Source: Petaurus breviceps papuanus (lineage: Eukaryota; Chordata; Mammalia; Diprotodontia; Petauridae). From it: DNA of 64,000 nucleotides. The stretch lies in assembly GCA_028583685.1 (NCBI GenBank), contig JAMXIF010001178.1:1616328-1680327 (forward strand), read 5' to 3'. Below, piece after piece: positions 54,051 through 64,000 of the stretch. Both the position numbers and the translations under genes were made by a program. Each line of letters opens with the position of its first letter. Position 1 is the first letter of the stretch. The notes under the pieces were generated by a model. It made no database searches. It saw only the letters and a program-made list of their open reading frames with translations, and was not told the DNA's origin.

Positions 54051-54868
54051 GCAAGCCATCCTAGCAGAGGGGATGGCTGGGTAGAAATTTAATTCAATTC
54101 AAAAAAGGAGAATCAATAAATACCTTTGCCTGGCCTGAAGCCAGAGTTAGGCTTGACTCCTCAGTTTTTCCCACACATTCATTAAAGAATCAATAAATGG
54201 CCATGCTAGCTGCAGCCTGACAATATTTTGTAGCTAACCAAGTCTTGTAAAATCCCTGCCCCCTCTCTCCCCCTTCCCTTTTCCTTTGCAAGGTGACCTG
54301 AAGAAACTCTCTAAAGGCACTTTGAAGAAGAATTTAAACCACAAACCCTCTTCCCTTTTCTCAAGTGAAAAATGCTGCCCATTTTAGAGCTATCACAGAA
54401 GGGATATCTGCTACCTGGAGGGAATCACCCTTGGCATAGTCAGGGCATGATAATTAATATCTCTGAGAGAGAGGTCTGACTTTGTCAATTCCCAGCAGAG
54501 TCATAATTTGAGGCACGGTTATGGTGCCTAGGATTTTGGCCCCTGTGGACCCAATTTAGAGGACCCTGACATCCCTGTTCTGGGGCTTCCTTCCTTCTTT
54601 CCCTCTCCCCACCCTCCCAAATTGGGTTGGCTTCCACCTTTCTGGCTTCACCTTGTGGTATAGTATTCTCATTCTGGGGCATGCTTCCTCCTTCTGGTCT
54701 CCCACCTCCCCCTCTCCTTTCCTTCTCTGCCTTGCTTCTAATACTACATGATTAGTCTTATTCAGTCCTCTGGGAACTTAGAAACCAACTCATATTGTCC
54801 CATAGTGCACTTCCTTACCCAGGGAAGTCATCCCAACATCCTACTTGCTCCAAGAAAAAAAAATTCAC
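54051..54868. other. Unassigned sequence, no gene seen
   Basis: Includes AT-rich and pyrimidine-rich stretches (54260-54290, 54590-54620). No repeat recognised with confidence. Confidence 0.4.
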
Positions 54869-54869
54869 A

Positions 54870-55190
54870 TTACAGCTGTTTCCCTGCTCAAAAATCTTCA
54901 ATAGCTCCCCATAGTCTCTGTTAAGGATAAGATCTAAAATCCTCCCACCTATCTTTCCAAATTTCTTTCACATTACTACCCTTTGTGCAGTCTATGTTCC
55001 AATTAAACTGGCCTTCTAGGCACTCTGAGTGACCAATTAGTGGAGCATCTCCATGCCTTTGCACAGGCTCAATGCTATTCTTGGAATGCCCTCTATCTTC
55101 TCCTTTGAGCCTCAGTTCAGGTACCACCTCCTGTTCAGAGCCTTTCCTAATACGTTTTTTAGTTCTCTCTTTTAATTCAAATTATTTCAA
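54870..55190 (+). mobile_element. L2 LINE 3' ORF part
   Basis: 'cttcaatagctccccatagt' (about 54897), 'catgcctttgcacaggctca' (about 55052) and 'caggtaccacctcctgttca' are L2 C-terminal phrases in order. Confidence 0.8.
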
Positions 55191-55560
55191 ACAATCAATT
55201 AATAAGCATTTATTAAGTGCCTTCATAGGCACCGAGAATGCAAATACAAAAATTAAACAGTCCTTGACTCCAATGACCTTTCATTCATACACATACATAC
55301 ATACACGTCTATTTATCTATGCACACCCATATATATTATGGATGCATACATGCATCCATAATACATATACTATGTATATATACTCATATAATGCATATAC
55401 TAATATATAAAAGGTAAATTTGGGGGTGAGGCAGGGCTCTAGCATTTGGGAAAACCAGAAAAGGTTTCATGGCAGAGATGGCAAAGTTTTGAATGGAGCA
55501 AGAATTTTAAGAGATGGAGATGAGGTGGGAGTGCATTTCGGGTACAGGGGGCATACATAC
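55191..55560 (-). mobile_element. L2 3' end with microsatellite
   Basis: aataagcatttattaagtgc starts the complement of an L2 end. A CATA/TATA microsatellite occupies about 55287-55410 and a (CATA)n run lies at about 55550-55570. Confidence 0.7.
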
Positions 55561-55664
55561 ATACATACATTCAGTGCGAAAGTGGAGAGTCAAGACCTAG
55601 ATTATAAATAAGAAGGCCAGTTCACTAGATAGTAGAGGTAGGAAGGGCAATCATCTCATATTTC

Positions 55665-55800
55665 ATCATCTGCGAAAATGCTGTATCCTCCTGAAAGAAT
55701 GCAAACTATGCAAGAACAGGGATTATTGTTCATTTTTGTCTTTGTATTACCAAAGCCCCAAACAGGGACATACACATGACAAGTGCTTAATAAATGCCAG
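55665..55800 (+). mobile_element. L2 3' end
   Basis: 'gacaagtgcttaataaatgc' at about 55778. Confidence 0.75.
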
Positions 55801-55982
55801 GCGGGTTGGAAGGGGATTCTATTTGGTAAGCCTGGGCCAGGTGCAGTAATGGGAGCTGACCCCTGTTTGCTAGGGCAACAAACACAAAGGCTACAGGTTG
55901 AGAAGCAATGAACCTACAAATCCTTTTGTCTGACATGAAGCTAAGTGGGGATTTTCCTCCTCGAATTTCCTCACAGGTTAAT

Positions 55983-56088
55983 TCCATCCATCCATCCATC
56001 CATCCATCCATCCATCCATCCATCCATCCNNNNNNNNNNCCATCCATCCATCCATCCATCCATCCATCCATCCATCCATCCATCCAAT
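55983..56088. repeat. (TCCA)n array with assembly gap
   Basis: Pure TCCA units on both sides of ten N at 56030-56039. The true array length is unknown. Confidence 0.97.
56030..56039. other. Assembly gap (10 N)
   Basis: The only unresolved bases in the window. They sit inside the tetranucleotide array. Confidence 0.99.
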
Positions 56089-56099
56089 CCTTCATTCAT

Positions 56100-56285
56100 T
56101 CATTTAGTATTCATTCATTCTCTGCTGTATTTGGTGCTGAAGAGAAACAGATGAATAAGACCCATTCTTACCCTCGAGAAGCTTATAGTCAAAAGGAGAA
56201 AAGATATGGGCCCCGAATAAATAAATAAAAATCAACTTAACACATGCCAAGGATAAAAGGGGAGGGTATAAAGTGCTGTGAGATT
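56100..56285 (-). mobile_element. L2 3' end
   Basis: 'cttaccctcgagaagcttat' and 'cacatgccaaggataaaagg'. Diverged. Confidence 0.6.
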
Positions 56286-56289
56286 GGAT

Positions 56290-57035
56290 GATTGTTAATC
56301 TGACCTTCTGAGACCCTTGGGCCACTCACTGACTACTCAACAGAGAGAGTCCAAGATGTTGCTCTCCCCTCCTCCGCTTCTCCATGTACCTGAGCATAGC
56401 ATTGAATAACATGATCTAGTTAAATAAAAAGGAAGGAAATCATGAGCAAGCTCGTGGGTCACTTTCTTTTCTCAAGGCCACTAATCCCCATGGAGGAAAT
56501 TGAAAGTCTAGAGGAGACTTTGAATAGGTAAAGTATTCAATAGGATTACTGTGGGCAGGGAGCAAGAGATTTCCTGCTGAAACCAAATTAATCTGTGCTT
56601 AAGGATTAGGTTCCTACTAGAGCTGCTTGAGGTTTTGCTAGTCAAGTGTCTGAGAGCACCTGGGCTCCCTGGAGAAAAGAGAGAGCTCAGGTCGGTGCCC
56701 TTCTTTCTCATATTCCCACTTCTGTAAGGTACATGCTAAAATTCAAATTTAGCTACTATTGGTTTTAATCAGCATATTGGGTTATTTTTTTCTTAACCAG
56801 GTCACTTTGTAGTAGTTAAGGGTAAAACTGAGGCTTATGCAATACATAAATGACCCAAGATGATGAGTAGAAACATTTTCATGATGTTTACATTTAAATC
56901 AGACAATCTACCCAGAAGCCTTGGGGAGAGGAGCAGGGAGACACAGCCACACCAGTAATACTCCCGCTGATGAGCATAGGCAGAGAACCAAAGCCAAAAG
57001 GGAATAAAATGTCTTCCATTATTGCTCCACAATTT
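56290..57035. other. Low-repeat sequence, no gene supported
   Basis: No recognised element. Short minus-strand frames lack domains. Confidence 0.45.
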
Positions 57036-57039
57036 CTTC

Positions 57040-57235
57040 AGAAGAAAAGGGAGGCAGTGTACCAGAGGAGAAGGAAACCTGGCTCAGGAATCAGAGGACC
57101 TGGGTTCAAAACTCCCCTTTGATGCTTCCTGCTTTAAGCAAGCCACGTCACCTATCTGGGCCTCAGTTTTCTCCTCTGTGAAAGGGGTGTGGTCCTTTCC
57201 AGCTCTAAGTCAATGAACCAGTGGATAAAATGGTA
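57040..57235 (+). mobile_element. MIR SINE
   Basis: 'gacctgggttcaaaactccc' and 'gggcctcagttttctcctct'. Confidence 0.8.
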
Positions 57236-57479
57236 ACAAACTGGAAGCAATTTGAAAGAAGCAAGGCCCTTCACATTTCTAAAAGTCAGATTTCATCCAT
57301 TGGTCCCACCTGAGGATTATATCCCAAGTGCTGGTCACTTTCTTCCAAACATCTTTGGAATTCAAATCCTCTTTATCATTGGACAATTAATTGTGTAAGT
57401 CCACCACATTGAATTGCCCTTATTTTTTTTCCCTGTGAATCATTGATAGAATCTTTCATTTAGATAATTTTAAGGCCCT

Positions 57480-57725
57480 ATGAAATAGCAAAATAGAAAG
57501 AGGTTGGTCTTGTAGCCAGGACAACCTGGATTCAAACACATACCGGCTATGAGACCCCAAGGCAAATTACTTAACCCTTCAGTGCACTGAACAATTAACA
57601 CTGAGACTCTAAGTTACAGAGAAGATGCCAAACTGCCCTGGTGAAAAAAGGGGGTTTCCTCACCTAGGAGTTGCTTCTATCTGTGAGATCACAGGTCCAG
57701 ACCCTGCCAATATGTCTTATTTCTC
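57480..57725 (+). mobile_element. SINE-D
   Basis: Head with 'caacctggattcaaacacat', then 'gagactctaagttacagaga' and 'gagatcacaggtccagaccc'. It is the clearest SINE-D copy. Confidence 0.75.
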
Positions 57726-58540
57726 CACTACAGAAGTCGTTGGGCCCTGTGTTCCACAGTCCATTCACTCTAAGAGTCAGTTAAGACATCCGTGGTCTCT
57801 CGAACATTTTAGGAGTTTCAGCCACCCTATGAATCCCCCACCCACAGACTTTCGACCTTACCAAACCTACCAAAATGACCATGTTCCCTGCATAGCTCTG
57901 GGCCAGGGTGATCCAAGGTGAGTTCCTGAAATTGTGACTCTCCATCCCTCTATAGCTGTTTGTATTTGGGAGAGCAGACAGAATCAAAGACTGTGGATCG
58001 ATGCATGTTTACTCAAGGCTCTGCTGCAGGTTGGCTCCAGACCTCATCTTGGATCCCACTGGGAAGAACTCAACTACTCAAAAGGGACAAGGCATTGAAA
58101 TTTGCATTTTCCCAGTCACTATTTTTTAAGCTCCACTCTAAACACTGGAGAGAGAAGAGAGGGTCAGGAGTGACTGAAACATTCCTCTATAGCTCTGATT
58201 TCCTGGCTGTCTATTGATCTAAGTAAGATATAGTTTCCCAAGCTCACTCTATTTACCAAGAGTTAAAAATAATTGTAGCCCCTGGTCCCTGGTAAATAAC
58301 TAAGGAAGTACCTCAAGTTGCTGTCTTTTTAGTGGGGGGGGAGGGGAGGTAGAGGCCCACTTAATGTAGGCCTGTTACTTCTCCTGGATGTAAAGGTGGA
58401 TATTGCAGTGAGTGGGGCTGGTCCCTTTATTATCGTCTGTATTGGCAAAATCTATTAGTGCCTAGTGAGATTCCGTTAATTGCCTGAGTGATTAATGCTC
58501 ATCTACCTCTGGAGATAAATCAGTACCTTGTATTTAGAAG
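57726..58540. other. Low-repeat sequence, no gene supported
   Basis: The 98-codon plus frame at 57625-57921 starts in SINE-D and has no domain. The patch 58440-58520, with ttccgttaattgcctgagtg, is unique. Confidence 0.45.
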
Positions 58541-58738
58541 ATCGGTATCTGGATATCACAGTGGATAAGAGCACTAGGCCTGGAATGGGGAGGATCTGAG
58601 TTCAAATCTAGCTGGGTGACCCTAGGCAAGTCACTCAACCCTGTTTGCTCAGTTTCCCCATTCGTAAAATGAGCTGGAGAAGGAAATGGCAAGCCACTCC
58701 AGTATCTTTGTCAGACAGGACTGAACAATAGCAACAAC
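58541..58738 (+). mobile_element. SINE-R
   Basis: Head through tail 'gccactccagtatctttgtc'. Part of the tail is missing. Confidence 0.85.
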
Positions 58739-58754
58739 ATCTGGGAAATAAGGT

Positions 58755-58930
58755 CATGATGGAGAGCAGGAAGGGACAGCAGAAGCTTTTTAGTCTAACT
58801 ATTTTACAGCTAAGGAAACTGAGGCTTAGGGAGGATGAAATTTGCCTAAGGTCACATCGGTGGCAAGCATCAGCAGTGGGATTTGAGTTCAGGGTCACTG
58901 ACTCTCCAGCTAGTATTCTTTACACTGTAT
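58755..58930 (-). mobile_element. MIR SINE
   Basis: First of three antisense copies in a row: 'agctaaggaaactgaggctt'. Confidence 0.8.
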
Positions 58931-58934
58931 TAGT

Positions 58935-59095
58935 ACACAGGATCATAGCTCTCAAGCTGGAAGGAACCTCAGAAGCCATCTAGTATAACCTTCTCATTTT
59001 GCACAAGGAAACTGAGGCCCATGGGACTGAAGTCACTTGCCCAAGGTCACAAAGACAGAAAGTATCTGAGACAGGACTTAAACCAGTTCCTAAGT
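58935..59095 (-). mobile_element. MIR/L3-type SINE
   Basis: Second of the three: 'tcaagctggaaggaacctca', 'acttgcccaaggtcacaaag'. Confidence 0.8.
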
Positions 59096-59245
59096 CCATA
59101 GAGAAGGGACCTTAGAGGTCATCTAGTCCAACTTCCTTATTTTATAGCTGAGGAAACTGAGATCCAGAGAGGCTGATACTTATCCAAAAAAGCCTCATAG
59201 ATAGTAAATCTCAGAGGCAGGATTTGAATCCAGGTCCTCTGAATG
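59096..59245 (-). mobile_element. MIR/L3-type SINE
   Basis: Third of the three: 'gaccttagaggtcatctagt', 'agctgaggaaactgagatcc'. Confidence 0.8.
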
Positions 59246-59249
59246 AGAT

Positions 59250-59440
59250 GCAACAAACATAGTGGATAGAAAACTGACCTTAGAACGAGAACAGATCTGT
59301 GTTCAAGTCTTATTTCTGGCACATACAAGCTGTATGTTGTTGGGCTATTCACTTAAAGATTCAGTGTTCGTTGGCAGAAGTTTCCTTACGTGGGGGTTCC
59401 TTATAGCGATTATCCCAGACACCTAGTCCCTATGCCTTTG
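59250..59440 (+). mobile_element. SINE-D, worn
   Basis: 'catagtggatagaaaactga', 'tgtgttcaagtcttatttct' and a degraded body. Confidence 0.55.
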
Positions 59441-59514
59441 ACTCCAGAGACTATGCTTTTTCTCCTAAACTTACAAAGGGTGTCTGAATATAGTAGTTTG
59501 TTTTAACATTGCTA

Positions 59515-59665
59515 CAATTTAGAGCCAGAAGAGACTGTAGAAATCTGCTCCAACCCTCTCCTTTTGATGAGCAAACTAAGGCCCAGAGATTAGGGGTGAT
59601 GTGAGCAAGGTCATACAGCAAGTGAGCACTAGAGCCCAGGATCAAGACCCAAGACTCCTAATCCC
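59515..59665 (-). mobile_element. MIR SINE
   Basis: Antisense: 'gagcaaactaaggcccagag'. Confidence 0.7.
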
Positions 59666-60638
59666 CACTTTCCCTTCCCCAAGAGAAGTCCAGACTTCTT
59701 TTTCCTTGGGCTTAGCAAGAAGTCACAAACTTAGAAGCTCTTGGAGACACCACCTTACTTAAGCCCCAGAGAGTCTGCCTTTCCCAGGCATCAGTGAATT
59801 AGACCTCCTTCCTCCCCTACCCCCATGAGCCAAAATTCAACTTTTTGCTCTCAGAATAACCCACTATTTTCTTTTCTGTATCCCAGAACACCTGGTGACC
59901 AGTTGTGGAGTGATACTAATTAGCATTAAAATTTTCCCAATTACATTTTCATTCCCCACTGCCCACACACACCTGGCAAATCTCCAGATTTTCTGCCTCA
60001 TCAGATTACCTTCCTGTGGCTGACCAGACCACCTGGAAAAAACAGAGAAGAATGATTCACCTGGAAGGTGTAACTCTTCCCATGCCAGCCTTAATATGCT
60101 CCTGACCTTTGGTGTAGCTGCCAAATGATTAGGCAGTGTTGAGCCTCAGGTTGGGAGATACAGACCTGTATTGGATTTAACACTAATAATCAACCAATCA
60201 ATGCTCTTACTTTTCTCTCCCTCTCTGATTTTTCCTCCTCCTTCCTACCATCATATGTTATTATCTTAAAAGATGATTGATGGTCCTAAAGGACCATCTT
60301 TCTCTGTCTTTGTACTAAGGATCAAGGCAGGAGAATATAGGACTTGACACTTTGGTACCTCCTGGCCAGGTAACATGGGATAGGTGGTTTCACAACCCAT
60401 CCTCACCTTCAGAAAATGAAAGCACTTCCTATATTCACATATAAGGGATTGGATTAACAAGATCCTTGACTCCATTCACATAGCAAGCAATGACAAAATC
60501 ATAGGGTCAGTAAAAGACAAATTCTGTCCTTTCTAACCCCCTAAAACCATAGAATCAATTATTCAATCTTCCTATACATTATTGAGCAAAGTCGCTAACC
60601 TAAGGTCACACAGCCTATTCAGTTCATTTAAACTGATA
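59666..60638. other. Low-repeat sequence, no gene supported
   Basis: Only a worn MIR-like phrase (cctaaggtcacacagcct at about 60598) is recognisable. Confidence 0.45.
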
Positions 60639-60639
60639 T

Positions 60640-60765
60640 ACATGGTAGAATGTAGGCTTCTTGAGGGCAGGCATTATTTCATTTTTTGCTTTTGTATCCA
60701 CAGAGCCAAGAATAGCTCCTGGAACATACTAATAATTTAATAAATATTTCTTGATTGATTGATGG
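60640..60765 (+). mobile_element. L2 3' end
   Basis: 'aggcttcttgagggcaggca' and 'taataaatatttcttgattg'. Confidence 0.8.
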
Positions 60766-60869
60766 TGACAGATTAAATCTGAAAACTCTCTACCAGAGAA
60801 ACTGTCTTGCACCCTTCCTGCTACCATCCACATCCAAAATTGTGACTAAAATGGAAATCCATGAATCAA

Positions 60870-61055
60870 AAGGTATTAAATTTAGAACTTGAAGGGACCT
60901 TAGTTGTCATCTAGTCCCACCCCCTCCTCATTTTCCAATGAGATAACTGAGGCCCAGACACTTATTTCAGGTCACTTTTGGGGCAGGGCTGGGATTCAAA
61001 ACTCATGTCCTCTGGGTCTGACTCCAAAACTGACATGCTCTTTCTGCTGTCTCAG
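60870..61055 (-). mobile_element. MIR SINE
   Basis: Antisense: 'tccaatgagataactgaggc'. Confidence 0.75.
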
Positions 61056-61878
61056 CCTACTTCTCCTTGTGATTTTATTATTTTTTTTGAAGCCTCTAAG
61101 TGAATTTAGAATTCATGAGTGTATGGGAATAATTGGATTAGAAATCATTTAAATCAAGTGTCATGTGCTTTGTGCCAATCTTCATTCTCCTCTGATAGGG
61201 GCTTCATTGGAATGGTCACAGTAACTTGTTTTCACGACTTGTCCTCATAGCATGTCTGTGACTACCAATATCATACCCTTGAAGCACAAGATCAAATTGG
61301 GACCCTGTTGAGAGTGGAGAAAAAGCCTCAAGTAACAGTCCTGTGTCCTTAATAGAGGAGACTCAGAACTTTCAACTGTTCCAGGAAGCAGTCAGCAGGG
61401 TCAAAGTAGAAAGAGCCCATCAGAGCTTTAAATTATATTCTGAGATCCAGTTTTGAATTAAATCACAGGGAATAACATTTAGAATATGCCACTTCCAAAC
61501 ATCCCTGATGTTTGTAATTCTTGGGTAAAATTGAATAAAATATTTAAATAGGAATTTCAGCTAAGTTTTATTAGCTCCCGCCTTTGTTCCAGCAGGGTTT
61601 CCCGAGAATACACAGGAATCGTGAAGAATCCTGCAGAGAGTCCAGGTGGTCGACAAAGGTTATCTTCCTACCCTGCTGGGCCTTTTGCAAAATCAGAAAA
61701 CTCCTTCTCTATCACCTCTCCTTCTGATTGTGGCAGATGCCAACTCTTTTCACAGAGTGACTGAAATGAAGGTTGGGGGATGGGAAAGAGGATGACAATT
61801 GGCATTAGGTTGGAAGGAGTCAGGAGTGAGATTTAGAGGAAACAAGTATCAGTAAAGCATCACATCAATGTCAGAGTT
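61056..61878. other. Unique sequence, no gene supported
   Basis: No recognised repeat over about 820 bp. Confidence 0.45.
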
Positions 61879-61879
61879 T

Positions 61880-62040
61880 ACATTAAGATATCTCACAGAC
61901 TGTTGAGTCCAGCACCCTCATTTTATAGGTGGGGAAACTGAGGCCCAGAGGGAACATGGCTTGACCACAGTGAGACATTTGGGATTAGACCCTGTCTCCT
62001 GACTCCCAGTCCAAGGTACTTTCCATAAGACCATGGCACT
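61880..62040 (-). mobile_element. MIR SINE
   Basis: Antisense: 'aggtggggaaactgaggccc'. Confidence 0.8.
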
Positions 62041-63764
62041 TCCTTCAGTCAAGGATTTCTCCTGACTCTTTCTAAGGAGAAACCATTCAGATTCTTCTTT
62101 CTCTAATAAATGCACATACCTCTGCCCTCAACAGACCATACCAAGTAAGAAAGTGCTGCTCTTGCATTCTCTATTAATGTGCCAACTGGGAACTGAGCCC
62201 TTCTTGTTCACCTGCTGCAATCCATCTCTCCTTTACACACAAACTGCCCTGCTACCAGAGCTGGTAATTACCTTCAATGCTTTCTTGACATTACTTAAAG
62301 TTTATTTCCTTCTGCAACCTGTGGCAGAAAAAACGGTGGACTCAGCACTTAGTCTCACCTGGTTTTCCAAGTCCTTTGCATCTCTTTTATGCTCTCAATG
62401 TCCTATTTTCTATTATAGTTATTGAGGAATTCCCTGAACAACTTGATGATTTCATAGGGTAGTAAGCTTTTGTTTGCAATTTTGATTTTATCTTCCCATG
62501 GAGGGCAGGAACATATTCCTTGGCACCTCCTAGAGTAGATATTTCACTGATGGGTAATGGATTCCGTGATTCTGTGAAATGATTGGCTCAAATTCTTGTG
62601 GGATGAGATACCTTGTTATAATGGACTATTAAAGGAAAATAAAAGACCTGTGGGTCCTTTTTTCATTCATTTCATATTATCAATGAGATCCTGAGAGAGA
62701 AGCAGCACTAAACAGAATCTGGGCCCAGAGACGGGGTAGAAGGAATTCACAATGGCTGCCTTGGGGCTGAGGTACCTGGTTGAAACACACATACTTTCTT
62801 CTCTTCAACTTAGGAGAGTTCCTAGACTCTAAGTCCCTGACTTCAGCCTTAACATCTTAACATGGGAGTTAACATCTCCCAGGCACGTGGCATCTATGGA
62901 TAGAGGAAACAAGTTGTTTTGTTTGTTTTTAAGAAACTTCAAGAGCTGTGGAACTCCAGGCTCCTAGATAGAGGAGGGGGCAGTTTCTGGACTGTACTAA
63001 GTTCCTAAAGGCCAGACTCCAGAGTAGAGGAAGCTGGCTTTCTTGGGCAGCACACTCTAAGGACCTAGCATTCTAATGAGAGAAGTGGTATTTCCTGAGC
63101 ATTACCAGCCTCTTAGAGAGACTTGTGCACTTGACCTCAGAAAATGGAAATATGGGAGAATAAGGTATTTGGTCTTTTCCCACTACTTTTACCATGAATT
63201 ATTTGAATGGAGCTGATCTAATAGCAAGGGGGTTGCCTCTCTAGGAAGCCCACGTTTTCTTTCCTGGGAAGCACATTCCCCCAGGGTATTACCATAAGGC
63301 TGAATGCCAGTATAGCTCTTTGGGAGTAGAAGAGGGGCTCATCAGAATGTCTGTAGGAGGTTTCACTTTTCTAGCAATTCATAGTTCATTTCCAGCCCAC
63401 AGAGTATCCATAACACAGGATGGCACTGTGAATTTTTTGGCATTTAGACCCTGGATAAAGGTGAGATGCACCAAAGAGTGAAAATGGTATTGATTGTTTA
63501 CAAGTTACTATACTTTTTGTATTTAAAAAAAATTTGGAGTATAATAAAGGCTGTCCTCTGTCGGATATATACATTGTTATTTTAAGCATTTGGATGGGAT
63601 TTAGGGATCCTGTTAACCATATCAATAAACACAAATTATATTTTGAGAAATCCCAGAGGGACCTCTGAGTGTAGGCAACACAAGTCAAAGATTTGATTCG
63701 AAGAATTGCCCTCCCCCTGTTGCTGGACTATGAATTAAATAGTCATTTATTCCCGTGTCATTTA
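62041..63764. other. Longest low-repeat stretch, no gene supported
   Basis: About 1.7 kb with no mobile element that I recognise. Frames of 90-100 codons (62153-62425 plus, 63386-63688 minus) show no domain and no convincing exon edges. Confidence 0.45.
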
Positions 63765-63960
63765 GTCTAATTAAATTTATTAAGTAACTACAAAGTACAA
63801 ATACAAGGCACTGTTCTAGGCACTGGAGATATAGACAAAAATGAAACAATTTTTTTCTACCCTCTAGGAGATATGTTCTACCAGGAGATACAATATGTTC
63901 ACAGACAAGTAAATATGAAATGTATCCAAAGCAAATGCAAAATAATTTCTGTGCTATATT
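63765..63960 (-). mobile_element. L2 3' end
   Basis: 'aggcactgttctaggcactg' and 'accctctaggagatatgttc'. It runs close to the window edge. Confidence 0.7.
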
Positions 63961-64000
63961 CCCCATGCTACTCTGTAAGTTATGGGAAAACAAGGACTAC

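Noticed and set aside
53596-54054. 152-codon minus frame
   Set aside because: It crosses from an L1 3' end into unassigned sequence and has no domain. A chance frame is more likely than an exon.
1-64000. A novel multi-gene system (operon, defence island, secretion system)
   Set aside because: The window is repeat-rich vertebrate intergenic or intronic DNA. No gene cluster can be supported, and the unusual content is in how mobile elements are nested and rearranged.

Overview
This window is gene-poor nuclear DNA from a marsupial. The case rests on the repeats: tRNA-derived SINEs of marsupial type, marsupial-type LINE-1, abundant L2, L3/CR1 and MIR, and a BovB-type RTE LINE. The SINE set leans towards an Australian marsupial, but I cannot name a species. 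I find no protein-coding exon that I can support. Open frames longer than 60 codons fall in simple repeats, in LINE remnants, or in AT-rich sequence with no recognisable domain. The window is best read as intergenic or intronic.

Short names used in the entries. SINE-R: about 250 bp, tRNA-like head plus a tail that matches the 3' end of BovB-type RTE LINEs. SINE-L: about 150 bp, tRNA-like, ending in an A-rich tail (WSINE1-like). SINE-D: MIR-like head with a marsupial-specific body. SINE-E: about 180 bp, ending in a CAA-type tail. MIR: the general mammalian CORE-SINE. 'Plus' and 'minus' give the orientation of the element relative to its own 5'-to-3' direction.

Layout. 1-9.5 kb: scattered L2, L1, L3, MIR and SINE pieces, a large (TCCA)n array, and a long mixed TG/TA microsatellite. 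9.5-17.2 kb: a nested stack. A mariner-like MITE is split by an L1 with both ends present (13-bp flanking repeat, 12 matches). That L1 is itself interrupted by an antisense ORF1-only L1 relative (HAL1-like), an antisense L1 3' end, SINEs and an L3 fragment. A 7SL RNA retropseudogene lies immediately beyond. 18-23 kb: a 32-bp tandem array, then an antisense L2 split by a hAT element that holds a solitary LTR-like fossil. 25-28 kb: a long antisense L3/CR1 LINE with a small hAT element inside it. 28-39 kb: microsatellites, hAT MITEs, a sense L2, a tRNA-Ile-like pseudogene. 39.6-42.4 kb: a sense L3 and a head-to-tail SINE dimer. 43.9-50.2 kb: an L1 3' end, an RTE-clade LINE whose coding segments are out of order, and a BovB-type RTE LINE. 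50.2-56.3 kb: antisense and sense L2, an L1 3' end, and a (TCCA)n array with a 10-N assembly gap. 56.3-64 kb: mostly low-repeat sequence with MIR clusters.

There is no operon-like logic here. What works together are autonomous LINEs and their parasites. L1 machinery probably made the HAL1-like copy, the A-tailed SINEs and the 7SL copy. A BovB-type RTE probably mobilised SINE-R, whose tail it shares; both partners are present in this window. Family names come from recognition of sequence and protein motifs without a database search, and most boundaries are good to about 5-30 bp.
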